Assembly: GCF_014356525.2 (NCBI RefSeq)
Contig: NC_052511.1
Coordinates: forward strand, 33,424,687-33,488,686
Source: Nilaparvata lugens
Taxonomy: Eukaryota; Arthropoda; Insecta; Hemiptera; Delphacidae
DNA: 64,000 nucleotides
Direction of reading: 5' to 3'
Shown: positions 45,601 to 57,600 of the stretch, piece by piece
Layout of the letters: the number at the start of each line of letters is the position of its first letter
How positions within the stretch are numbered: position 1 is the first letter of the stretch
The notes under the pieces: model-generated
The model's input: the letters and a program-made list of their open reading frames with translations, nothing else
What the model was told of the DNA's origin: nothing
Databases searched by the model: none
Translations under genes and position numbers: made by a program

Positions 45601-48600
45601 CTTGCTTTATTTTGGCCAAGTACATCCTTGGATACAAAGATAGCTACTCCTCCATGTATATGGGTGATTCGACTGAAAGAACTAACCAGTAGATAGTCAT
45701 CAAAATTTACCATTTTCAGTTGATCATCACATAGCCAGTGCTCTACAAGGCATAATATCTTGTAATTAACCACACATATTGCCAATTCAATATCAAGTTT
45801 CTTTGTTAAATTGAGACACTGCACATTGCTAAAGAGAATTTTGAAATTAATCTCAGATGCCACAGGGCCTTTACTGGTACTTGTGTTCATAATTAGGTCA
45901 GAAGCTATGTGATTAGCTGCCCTAAGGTTCTCCTGAATAAAAAACGTTTAATTGTTACATTTCGAGGCCAAAGTTCACCATCCAGAAAAGATTTCCTCTT
46001 TTGAAAGTCAATACCAATTTTGAAGCTGTCACTTGAACCTTTCGTCTCCAATTTTTCAACAACACAGTTTGTATCAGCAAAAGTGTTTTGCACAAATTCC
46101 TTGACTGCATCAACAGTTGTTCCACTCTGTATTTTACCCAGATGAAACCAGGCCCTCTTAGTTCCAGTCAAGATAGTACTGTCACTTCCAGCACCAATCA
46201 CAATCTTACGAAGTCCCTTGTCGATATTTATGCGCTTAGATTTCGTTTCTTTGCCATCTTGCAATAATTTAGTTGGTTTAGTTGACGAACCAACCGCTTT
46301 TGCATAATTTTGTCGCTTACGTTTATTGTTAACATCCTTAAAACCATCACACGTATTGAGGTCAGTTTCATGCAGATTTTCCTCATTTGCAATAGAGTTA
46401 GGTAAAGCAGGGAAGGATGAAGGATGAGATGGAAAGTCCCCTGTGTCAAGATCATTATTCAATGTCCGAGAGCAATGTTTATGTGCGTCGGAAGCAGATT
46501 TGTCTTCAATAACTGAAAGTACGTTTGAATGATAGTTGTTTTTATTATCACTTTCATTCTGCTTGACAGCTGCAGTCGATGATGTGTCCAGTTGACTTGT
46601 CGACTTGTCAACCACTGTCGATGTGTCGATTGTTGAATGTCCGATGTTTAATAAGTCAATCTTTACAATCGACTTTCTTCGAACAGTCGATCTATTTTGT
46701 TTGTTTGAGTTGGTAGACAGGTGTTGGCCTGCGCGTAAATAAATAAGCGTAAATAATTACAAAACGTAACCTTAGCAAAACGTATCACTCACCTACTATC
46801 TACATTTTCTGTGTTGCAGGAAAACAGTTTGCTGAAGCAATGACAGGCGAAGAGAAGGACAAGCTTTTCCGTGCCATTGGATACCAAGAAAATTTTGTAC
46901 CTGATGATCTACCAGTGGAATTCGTCGCTGTTCGACTGAATTTCCTTCTGCAGTGCCTTGAGGTATATTCACTACAACCTGCAAATAACATGAACAAATT
47001 CATGCTTTTGCTAAATCGAACTGTATTCATATACTATTACTCACTTATGTCTCAACTTGGGAGTACGAAGTTTCCTGAAATAAGGTTGATCTGTGTATAA
47101 TTCGGATTATTCGCCTTCCTTGGGTAGCTCAGACATTCTATGGATATTATAATGGATATTAAATAAATTAATCTACATGAGGCTTAAGACTAAGACGATT
47201 GTCTCATCAACAAGAGCTTGGGGTGTAGAGTTATTTACATAGGAATTGAATTACATTTAAACCAACAGAAGAGGCAGTTATTATGACAGAATACATTAGA
47301 TTGGAAACTTGTAGTAGTGAAAAGTGACAGAATCATTAAATTGTAGTACTTTTACTTCTTCCAAGTACTCTCAGTGATGTTTTATTAAAGGGGTTTCAAT
47401 TTAAATTGGTACTGTAATTCATTAATCAATTGTTGATTTTTCTAAACTCAATATTGCTTGTTCCATTGATAGGTGGAAGTGAGAGATGATGATCTACAAG
47501 ATGAAAAGTCGGTGATGCGAGTTGCTTTGAATCAAATGGAACTTCAACTCGAGCAAAGACCTTCAGCAAATGCAATTAGGTAAGAATTGCTTCTTAAATG
47601 TTTCTAATGCAATTAGGTAAGAATTGCTTCTAAATAAAACTTGTTATAAAAACGCTCTCTACTTTCAACATTATTGGAAAAGGATTCGTATTTTGAATTT
47701 CATCTAAGAACTTGAGCTATTTTTCAAACATCATTGATCTCTAATTGATTATTCATTATCCATCAAGATTTGGAAGTCTCATTTTTAGCGAATTAATGCA
47801 AAATTATAAATTCTATGATCGTCGTAGCCTTCATTTGGCGGTGGAGTTAATTTCAATCTTGAATAGATTCAGATATCCATTATTGATAATATGTAAGAAG
47901 ATCTTCGTGTCTAGGTTTTAGGTTTACGAAACAAGTCTTGAACTCTGGGGATCTACTTGAATTAGCGCTTGAAAAATGTGTGTGTTTAAACGGCGAGACT
48001 AGAGCCTCATCTAGAATAGTGCTTGAAGCTACTGAACTATGTGGATGACTGGCTTGAAGTAACAGTCAATCATGGTACGGCGTACCCTACACCATGAGGG
48101 ATCTACTTGTGAAAGCTTTCTCTATGGTGATACTTTGTTGTGAATCGTAACGACAACTTGTCACCAATGGTTTTAGAAGGTGACTGGTCGAATCGATGAC
48201 TCCTTTTCGGCATCTATATAATTAATTTGTGACTAGGTGACTAGTTGTCGGAGTGACACCTTGTCACATTCCCCTGTCATTAGTTGAATGGCAAGCGTTT
48301 GTGTTATTTATAAGGAATGCTGGCAGTGAATATGAGGATGTTTCCCTCATAGTTAAGGCTGTGCAAAGGCTAAAAATAAACTTTCTACTGGTGATATTTT
48401 TCAAAGTTATTCGATTTGTATATCATCAAGCTATCAAAATGAAAAAGTTTTCTCAGGAAAAAATTTTTTCCGATCATTACTTTTTGAGATATGAGAGCCT
48501 AAAGTTTAAATTTTTGGGACAGAACATTTCAAATTCAGTAAGAGATAAATCATGAAATTTAGAGGATAAATTCTTCATGGTATTATTGATTGAATAAAAC

Positions 48601-51600
48601 AAAAAAATCTAAAAATATCAATTTTTGAGAAGGTTATTCAATTTACCAAAAATAACTTTTAGCTGTGTTATTTTTGGACATTTTTAGTAAATTGAATAAC
48701 TTTCTCAAAAATTGATATTCTTAGAAAATTCTTGTTTTATTCAATCAATAATACCATGAAGAATTTATCCTCTAAATTTAATGATTTATCTCTTACTGAA
48801 TTTGAAATGTTCTGTCCCAAAAATTTTAACTTTAGGCTCTCATATCTCAAAAAGTAATGATCGGAAAAAAATGTTTTCCTGAGAAAACTTTTTCATTTTG
48901 ATAGCTTGATGATAGGAAATCGAATAACTTTGAAAAATATCACCAGTAGAAAGTTTACTTTTAGCCTTTGCAGTTTGCACAGCCTCAATAATAATGTGTT
49001 GTAACTTATATATTCTATTTTAAAAGTCTACGTCTATCATTCGACAAAGCAGATAGCGCTATCCTCTTCTAGTTCCGCAACGTTGCCAGATCGTCTTTTA
49101 ACAGTGTAGAAATATAATAAATTGGCAAAATATTTAATCTCAATTATTAAAGTTTATGAAAAAATTATTTAAAATTATTAAAAGTTGAAAAATTTATTTT
49201 CTTGACGAATAAAATATAATTTATTATTCTCAACAAGGATGAACAGTTATGAATATTACATCAGATATATATGATTAGCTATTCTCCATAGAATAGAATA
49301 TAATGACTAGAAAGCAGTGGTAAGTCAGAGAATCGATAACGATGTTTTCCTATTTTTCTCTACTGCCATTATAACGTGGCTATAGCTACTGAATCTCATT
49401 GGATATTTTGTTGCAGGGTAACGTCCATGATGTACAATCTGTCAGCATCTGGTCTCAAACAGTTGGACGGACTCCCCGAAGTGTGCAGTTCCCTGCATAG
49501 CACTGAGGGCGATGCAAAAACGCCTCTAGTCAAAATTATCTTCGAAACGAATCCGCTGTGTGGTACCTGTGACCACAGAGTGCATGTTGAGTTCAAACCG
49601 TTGCAAATTGTTTACGATGCTCAGACAATCATTAAACTGACTGATATTTTCACACCTCAAGAAGAACAATCGGCGGTCGTATCTCAGTAAGTCAAATCAT
49701 TTTTGTATAATGTGAATTTAAAACATTCAATATTAACTTATTTCTGAGATTAAATCATTGAAATTTTATTCGCCCATTTATAAGATATTTTATATCTATA
49801 ATATAAATATATTGTAGACATATATATCTGTAAGCCTTTCTATGTTTGTATATAATACTCGTAAATAAATAAATAAACAAATTTACACGATGTATTAATT
49901 CACAGCCACCTAGGATGAGCCTAAGGTCCATATTACAGTAGGCCACCATTGGAGCACCAAGCTTTTGGCAGCCGGTTGGTGTCTCACTCGGGTTGCCAGT
50001 CCGGCCATTATTCCTGGGTCACACTAGTGTCTCAGCTTGCTTTAAACATGCCCACCACCGGTGGCTCTATGGTGTCCCTCTGGCGACCCAGCTTGGTGGC
50101 CCAATGTAATACTGGCCTTTGGAATATGATTGATGTCATGATCTCTTAAAGTCTCCTATAGAGAAACTCTTGAGAGGAGGATCTTGAAGTCTCCTAGAGA
50201 GGAGGAATTGATTTTTGAAATGATAAGGTGGATAAAGAGACGGATGATGATGATAAATGAGTGGGCCTACAGCTTAAGGAGGGTTCCGAACCACCGGGAA
50301 ACGATTTCAAACTCATAAATTATATTCAGAGAAGTCGGCTCTACACGTGGTCACTCTTCCAACGGGTGAGCAGGCACTGACTAGTAGAGTCAAAAATAAC
50401 AATAGAGTCAACTAAACAATAGCTTATCAGCACGGAGCCAACCGCTTACCTTGCTTATTCAAGAAATAATCCTTTTAATAATTTGTCATGCACTTTACTC
50501 TGTACTCTTCAAGATATATGAATTAAAAAGTGGAATTCATGAAATTAAGAAATATTTTACATTAATGATTAGCTGTATATTCCATAAATTATGTCTCATT
50601 GGATGTTTCATTTTTCAGGCTTCAAGCGGCGTATCAAATGAAAATGGCTGAAGTGAAAGAGAAGTCTGCTCTTGGTTTGCAGTATACGATTCAAAAACAC
50701 ACCAGATTGGATCTTAAAATAGATGTGATGGCTTCTCATGTGATAATACCTCATGGTGGTTTCTATAATAAGTACGTTCCATTGTAATCTATTATTCTCA
50801 GTACTTCCAAACTGATTCTTAACATTGTCTTGAAGATGCACAATTTCCTTGTCTTATATAAAAAAATGTACTTTATACCACAAATTTATTGACATAATTT
50901 CATATCCTCTCTAAAATAAAGAGATTACTTTAAACACTCACCCAGTACTTTCAATATTAATAACAACTTGTATTTTTAGAATCCATACTCAATTTAAAAT
51001 TCATTGCTATTGCTTATTGCATTAAGAGTAATTTTTCTTTTGTTAGAAATTTGTAGTGTCTGTGGATTTGGTACCAAGCTTTTTCATTAATAATCCCAAT
51101 ATCATTGTATTTAATTAGATCAATAAATGGATGAATGAATTATTGAGTGATAATTAATAATTATGTTACTGTTTGTTATTTTCAAGGAAACATCCTGTAC
51201 TAGTTTATAATTTGGGAAAATTCAGTGTTTCCTCACGATTGAGACAGGAAGATCCGCTGAACGTCAGAAACATGCACAAAGAAGGTTATTCAGAGGATAA
51301 AATATTGGAAATTCTACGAGAAGAAAGCTATGACCACTTCATCTTGAAAATGGAAGCAGCTCAGGTATTACACTCCTTCAATTCTCTTGAAGAATTTTCT
51401 CTCTTCTTACTCTATAGAGTTCAAAATATGAATGATATTTGCATAAACTAATATTTCTCTGGTTTGAAATTTGCAGTGCCGGTGGTCATTTCATTAATTT
51501 TTGAATTGGTACCTCAAATTCGAAGGTGAATACAAACTGAATGTTCTCGATAATATTACTAAGAAAAAGTTCACCAGATATTCCTGTAAATTGAAAAAAT

Positions 51601-54600
51601 GTAAATTGTAAAAAAACACTATTATAAAATTATGTCAACAATAGTGTTGATACTTGAGCAGGGTTTCCACATATCAGTATCGGTGTAAGGTTTCCGGCGC
51701 AGTGAATATATTATAACCATAAGTTTTAATGGGACTAAGGCTATCCCACTCAGCCCGGCTGAACAAGTATGGATAGTCGTCCCATTAGAATGAATGGTAA
51801 TAATATGTTCACTGCCAGCACCGGACACAAAAGGGAATCCGCCTTAATTCATCTCAGCTCGTTTGGGATAAAGAAACACTATTTGAAATTTGTTTATTGA
51901 TTCACAAAATATTATAAATAATTGGGAAATAATAAAATAGTTAGCAAATATTGATGTATCATAAAATATTTGGAGAGTTGAGAAGGATATTCATTAGAGG
52001 GATAAACATATGAACAAACAGTAATGTAGGATAAGGTTGGAGAGTCTAATGTTATTTTTACTAGTAGAACTTATTTTTGAAAATGTTTGATTTGTTGAAA
52101 ACTTTCTTTTCATCCTTCAGGTTCTTCTTGCTTATCCAGATGAAGATTGGCTTCCATTGTGTTGTAATCATAAAAAATCTGATTTACATTTACTGAACCC
52201 GACTGATCTCACCATCGAAATACACAAGTGCCTTATCTCTGATGACCCAAGACTGCCCAAGGTCAAAATAAAGGGCAGTTTACCTCAAATTACATTAAGG
52301 ATCAAAGGTACATTTCAAATCAAATCATGAAACTGTATAAAAACCGGATTTCCTATAGTAATATTCATAATTTTTTCTTAAAGTGATGCCCCAGGTCTAG
52401 ATTAATGATTGGTTGATGATGAGAGATGAATTGACCTGACCTTTAGTTTTAGGTGTGTTCCATACTGCTGATTCTGATAACTTTATGCAGATTCTCATAA
52501 TTTCTTGAATATCATGTTATGAGCTAGCCTAGAAAGAAAGGATGGGGACATTTTTCATGGAAATTCAATATGTTGGGTAATATTAAGGAATTTCTTACAG
52601 CATTCATGAACATTTCAAGAAAATACAAAACCATGTGAATGATTATTCCAACAGAGGGTCGTTTGTTCCCTCAAAGTAAAATTAAAATACCAATTCAATA
52701 CATTATGCCATTGTCTTTCTCTAATAGATAATGTTTTTCAGAAAAGAGAATGGTCGATACATTAGTATTGTTGATGAGCATTCCATTCACCGAAGCCAAG
52801 CCTGCTAAGCCTCACGAACAGGATCAAGGGGTAATCAATGTGTTTCTATGATACGTAGTTTCTCAATCATAAGTTTTGGAATACCCAAATATTTGGAATT
52901 ATCTAAAATCAACTGTTGAATTTGGATATTTAATCAATCGAAAGTCACAATGTGATTACTCACTGCTATTTCAATTACTGGAATAATCAATGCTTTTTAC
53001 TAGCACTTCAAGTTGAGAGATGGAATTTTCCATTTTTATTGTATGTTTTCTTCTAGCAGCTATTGATATAGCTTAGATTTATATGTGTACTTAACGGCCA
53101 CACAATAACAACAACATCCAGTAGCATATAATCTAGATAAACTTAGAAAACATTTCGATAGAATTAGTTATTATGCAGTTTGTTTTTCCGTTACAGTTCC
53201 AACTGTATCAGTCGACATTATCGATAACAGCTCACGACATGAATCGGCTGAAGAAGCAGAAGACGATCAGTATGCAAATGGAAGACGAGGAGATAATTCA
53301 GTACACTGATGTCGAAGCCAAATTTGAGCTGCAACGTGAGTAGCTAATCCACATTTCACTCAAAACTAACGAATTAGAGTGCTTTCCACATTTTATAGAT
53401 TATCAGGAGGGTCTCAGTTCGCCAAGATCTCATTTCATTTAGTAAGAAACAGGGGAGAAAAAATAGGAAGTGAACCATTCATTTCATACTATGGTTAGGA
53501 ATACTGTCTAGTTTTCAAAATTCGAAAGCTATTCGAAATTGGAAAAGAAAGCAATAAGACTAGATGATTTGTCAAAGAGAATAATTACTAGAAAATCCAT
53601 TTTCTAGTTTCTCTCTAAGTGTTCTGAAACGCGTGCACTTGATGATTGCGTTCAGTGTGAGCAGCTACATGCAAGTCACAACGTGTTTCAAGGGCTCTTT
53701 CAAGATTTTATTTCTTGGCTCATGCATGATCTGACGTGTACTTATACATACACGCATCCAATATGAGCATACCCTTGTACAGTACTAGTTTTTCAGTGAA
53801 AGTCTCATTTATTCATGCTCTTGCTAACCTTCAAAGCATTATTAGTAAAGTATGTTGTGTTAATGTGACGTATGAGTTTAGGAAGCAAGGATTCTACTCT
53901 ATTGACGTTCTCATCACTAGGCGTGATATACAAATTTCATGTTCTGTTTCATTGATATTAATAATAATAAATATTATGCATTGTGATTTATTTATGAAGA
54001 ATCATTTTTCTTCCAGAAATTTTCATCGAAGTAATTGCAGAGAAGGGTGCATTATCTTACAATCCCACAGTGTCAATGAGTGTTCTGAAACTTGAGGCTG
54101 CGTTGCTTGTCCAGACGTTCCAAATATCGGGCGAAGCCAGACTTGGTGGCCTCGAGCTCCTTCACCACTTCGAATCAAAAGTGATCAAAGTCATTGACAC
54201 GCCCATGGCATCTGGCAAGAATGAAGACCTTCTCATTCTCACCTATCTAAGTGTTAGTATTCATTAGTATGAATCTTGAATTAATGTGGATTCTTAAATA
54301 TTTATTAATAAAATTGTATTGTATTTTAATATTGAGAATCTATTGATAATAAATAGCTTGAAGAAACTAATCTAATCTAAACTATTTTCTAATGATGTAT
54401 CAGCACTTACATAATTGAAAACATTAATAGCTTCTAATCATGAATAGAATCTTACTCTATTGATTACAATGTTGAATGTAGACGTTAATCAGGGAGTTTA
54501 TTCCATAAAAACTATTGTTTTTGTGTTGATTAATTTATTTCCTTTACTAAAGGAAATGGCTTATACAATTAAGGGATTTTAATAAATAATTATTGTATTT

Positions 54601-57600
54601 TTTATGTTTCCTGGACATAATGAGATTGCATTTTACAACACAAAATTATCTCCAGTGCAAAGCACTGGTTACCTGCTAGTAACCAATAAAATTATCGAAA
54701 AGTAAATCTTCATTATTCAGTGGTATGATTTTAATATTAGAGTGTTTTGAGATATGTGTAGAAAGATATTTAAATAGAAATAATTTTACCTTTCGTTTCA
54801 TTTAATTTTAATTTATCGTTTAAACATTTCGCTGTCTGTTTCAATTTTATATTTTGAGCAATAAATTTAGATTTGACTTGTTTATTTTTTCGTTTCAGGC
54901 TGACAAAGACAGTCCTGAGTTCCACAGTCGTTATGCGTCCATTCTACAGCACCTAACTGTACACTTTTCAAAGCTCAATGTATTAGTACATCAAGAGGCT
55001 CTTATGTTCCTCGTCCACTGGATTGGAATCACTCAGTCCTACATAGAAGAGGTAGATAAATAAAAAACACTTCTAAACTAAATACTATTTATGTTTTATG
55101 TACTGTATTATTTATGTTGCATTATTTATTTTATAAATTCCAGTTGACGTTCACATCAATATATATTTTGATGCAGAATAGTTTTAAATTTGAAATTTCT
55201 TTGTATTTTTAAATTGTTATTCATTTATTTGTATTTTTGTAGCCATTAATTCATGCATTCAAATGATTTATTGAATTCCAATGGAGAATTGAGAATCTCT
55301 TAAAATAACTGAATAATATGATTTTGTCTAGTTGACTAATACTATTGTCTAATTGTTGTCTTTTGATTTTCAGCAAGCATCTGCTTTGGGAAAGAAAAAA
55401 CTGGAAGTGCGACCCAATACTCTTACCGTGAGAAAAGAAACTTTACAATCTAGTTTGACAAATCTGCAAGAATCCATGCGCGACATTTTCCATCCAGTTT
55501 CCTCTAGAGTGGGTGAGTTTAATTTTCATTTCATTTATTTACAGAGATATGATTATTAAAATTGTTCATTAAATTACAGTGATATGATTATTGGCATCGG
55601 TTATTCAATAAGAACTTTGGTTAATTAATAACAATTGACAATTTATTATTTCTGTTATTAATAATTAAAATAATTATTATTAACATCAGCTGCTTAACAA
55701 TCTGTATCAGTGTGAAATTACTCTATAATAATAAGTTGAAGATTGTACAAATATAGTTGGATTTATAATGTACTAAACGAGCAGCTAGCTATAAAGCCGT
55801 TTTATTACTCGAGTGAGCTTACAAGATTAATTATTGAATAATACGATTTTTATCAAATTCATATACACATACATGTATTTTTTTAAGTAACTGGCTTCAA
55901 TCCAGTCGTAATTAAATATCAAATGCACAATCAATTTAATTTGTGACTACATAAATTTAACACATTTCAATTTGATTAGTGACAGGAAACAACTACAATT
56001 AATATGCTGAATGTTTTTTTTTAATGTAATTTCATCCGATTTTCAATTACAGTGAAAAAGGGAAAAGCAAAGCGTGTAGAAGTAATAGATTTAAAGCTTG
56101 ATGCGAAGCTGGATGAAATTGGAATCACACTCTCCAATAATATGCACGATCTTGCCAGACTGGAAGTCAGTGGCTGTAATTCTTCAATAATCATCAAAAA
56201 ATCCTACACACAGATCGATGCTAAACTAACCAACTTCCAAGTATATGATTTCAACAATAAAACTGTCCATCCAAAGGTTAGTGCTAGAATCAAGAATGTT
56301 TTATTATCACAAACAAAATAATTGCATTGACAAAAGTCACTTCATAAGGATACAGTAACATTGATGCTTTGTATACAAGTACACGTTATATATATTATAA
56401 TATTACAAATTAAAATACAAATAGGCTACTCAAATATTTTATCCACGGATAACAATTACAAACCAGCATCTCCTCGATTGAATAAAATGCTCTATTCTTC
56501 AACCATCCTTTTATTGCTCTCTTAAAACTATCAATATCATAATTCCGTACTTCCAGTGATAACCTGTTGAAAATTTTCACTCCTATATAGCAGTACATTT
56601 GTTGTGTTTTGGCAAGCCTAGCACGCCCCAGATCAATCTGACTACCTGACCGAGTGTTATGCTCATGAATGCTTCCCCTCAAATTGAAAAGATTAGAATT
56701 TTGCTTTACAAATATTAAACAATCCATAATGTAAATACATGGAAGTGGCAATATACCATTGTCTAAGAAAAAAAGGCTTACAGGACTCCCTCATGCCCAG
56801 GTTAAATATAGCTCTTATAGCTCTTTTTTGACACAGAAACACCTCTTTTGCGCCACTAGAATTTCCCCACAGCAATGTACCATATTGAAGGTGAGAGTGG
56901 AACAGTGCGAAATATGCGTTTAGGGTGAGACTAATGCTAGTACAAGATTTCAACTTCCTTAATAGAAATACAACTCTCGATAATCGTGTACAAAGCGCAT
57001 CCGTATAACTTTTCCAAGTAAGTTTTGAATCAAGGTTTATTCCCAGAAGTTTAACAGACTTTTGTTGACACTTCACACTAGAGCTAAACGTTATAGTTTC
57101 AGTTTTGCTCTCATTGACAACCAATCCGTTGGCAGAGAACCATATGTCAGCTCTTTCTCTCATATAGCTCATTATTATGGAATTAATATTAGGAGATATA
57201 TTGGAGCTAAGCAGAGTGGTATCATCTGCATACAGCACTGATTTAATTGGAACATACTTTGGAAGATCATTTATGAATACTATAAACATGAAGGGGCCAA
57301 GAACAGAGCCTTGGGGGACCCCTTGTAAAACTTGTTTACAACTGGATCGCTGTTCACCAATTTTAACAAGTTGAAATCTGTCAGAGAGGTAAGATTGTAA
57401 TAGAGCGAGTTCTTTTCCCCTTATACCATAGCATTGCAACTTTTTAATTAGATCAATGTGGGGCACAATATCAAAAGCTTTATTAAGGTCTAAAAGCAGC
57501 GCACTAACCTCCTCCCTATTCTCAAAATCCTTAATAATATAAGAAACAACATTTTGCACAGCTTTAACCGTATTCAGTTTTTGTCTGAAGCCATACTGTG

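Larger units (their letters stand above)
42880..46740 (-). mobile_element. nearly complete antisense LINE in Vps13 intron 10
   Basis: Minus-strand order: ORF1 (open from about 46730 to 45905), endonuclease (45890-45240), a frameshift at the SDH motif, linker (45247-44867), an in-frame TAG, RT and C-terminal tail (44863-43073), then a 3' UTR ending near AATAAATGAATAAAT at 42883-42900. With one frameshift and one nonsense codon in ORF2 it is the best-preserved LINE in the window. A degenerate relative lies at 19440-20540. RT blocks suggest a Jockey/CR1-type clade. Confidence 0.8.

Noticed and set aside
48253..48555. 100-codon plus-strand frame in Vps13 intron 12
   Set aside because: Most of it is one arm of the foldback element. 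The mirrored arm would encode nothing similar.
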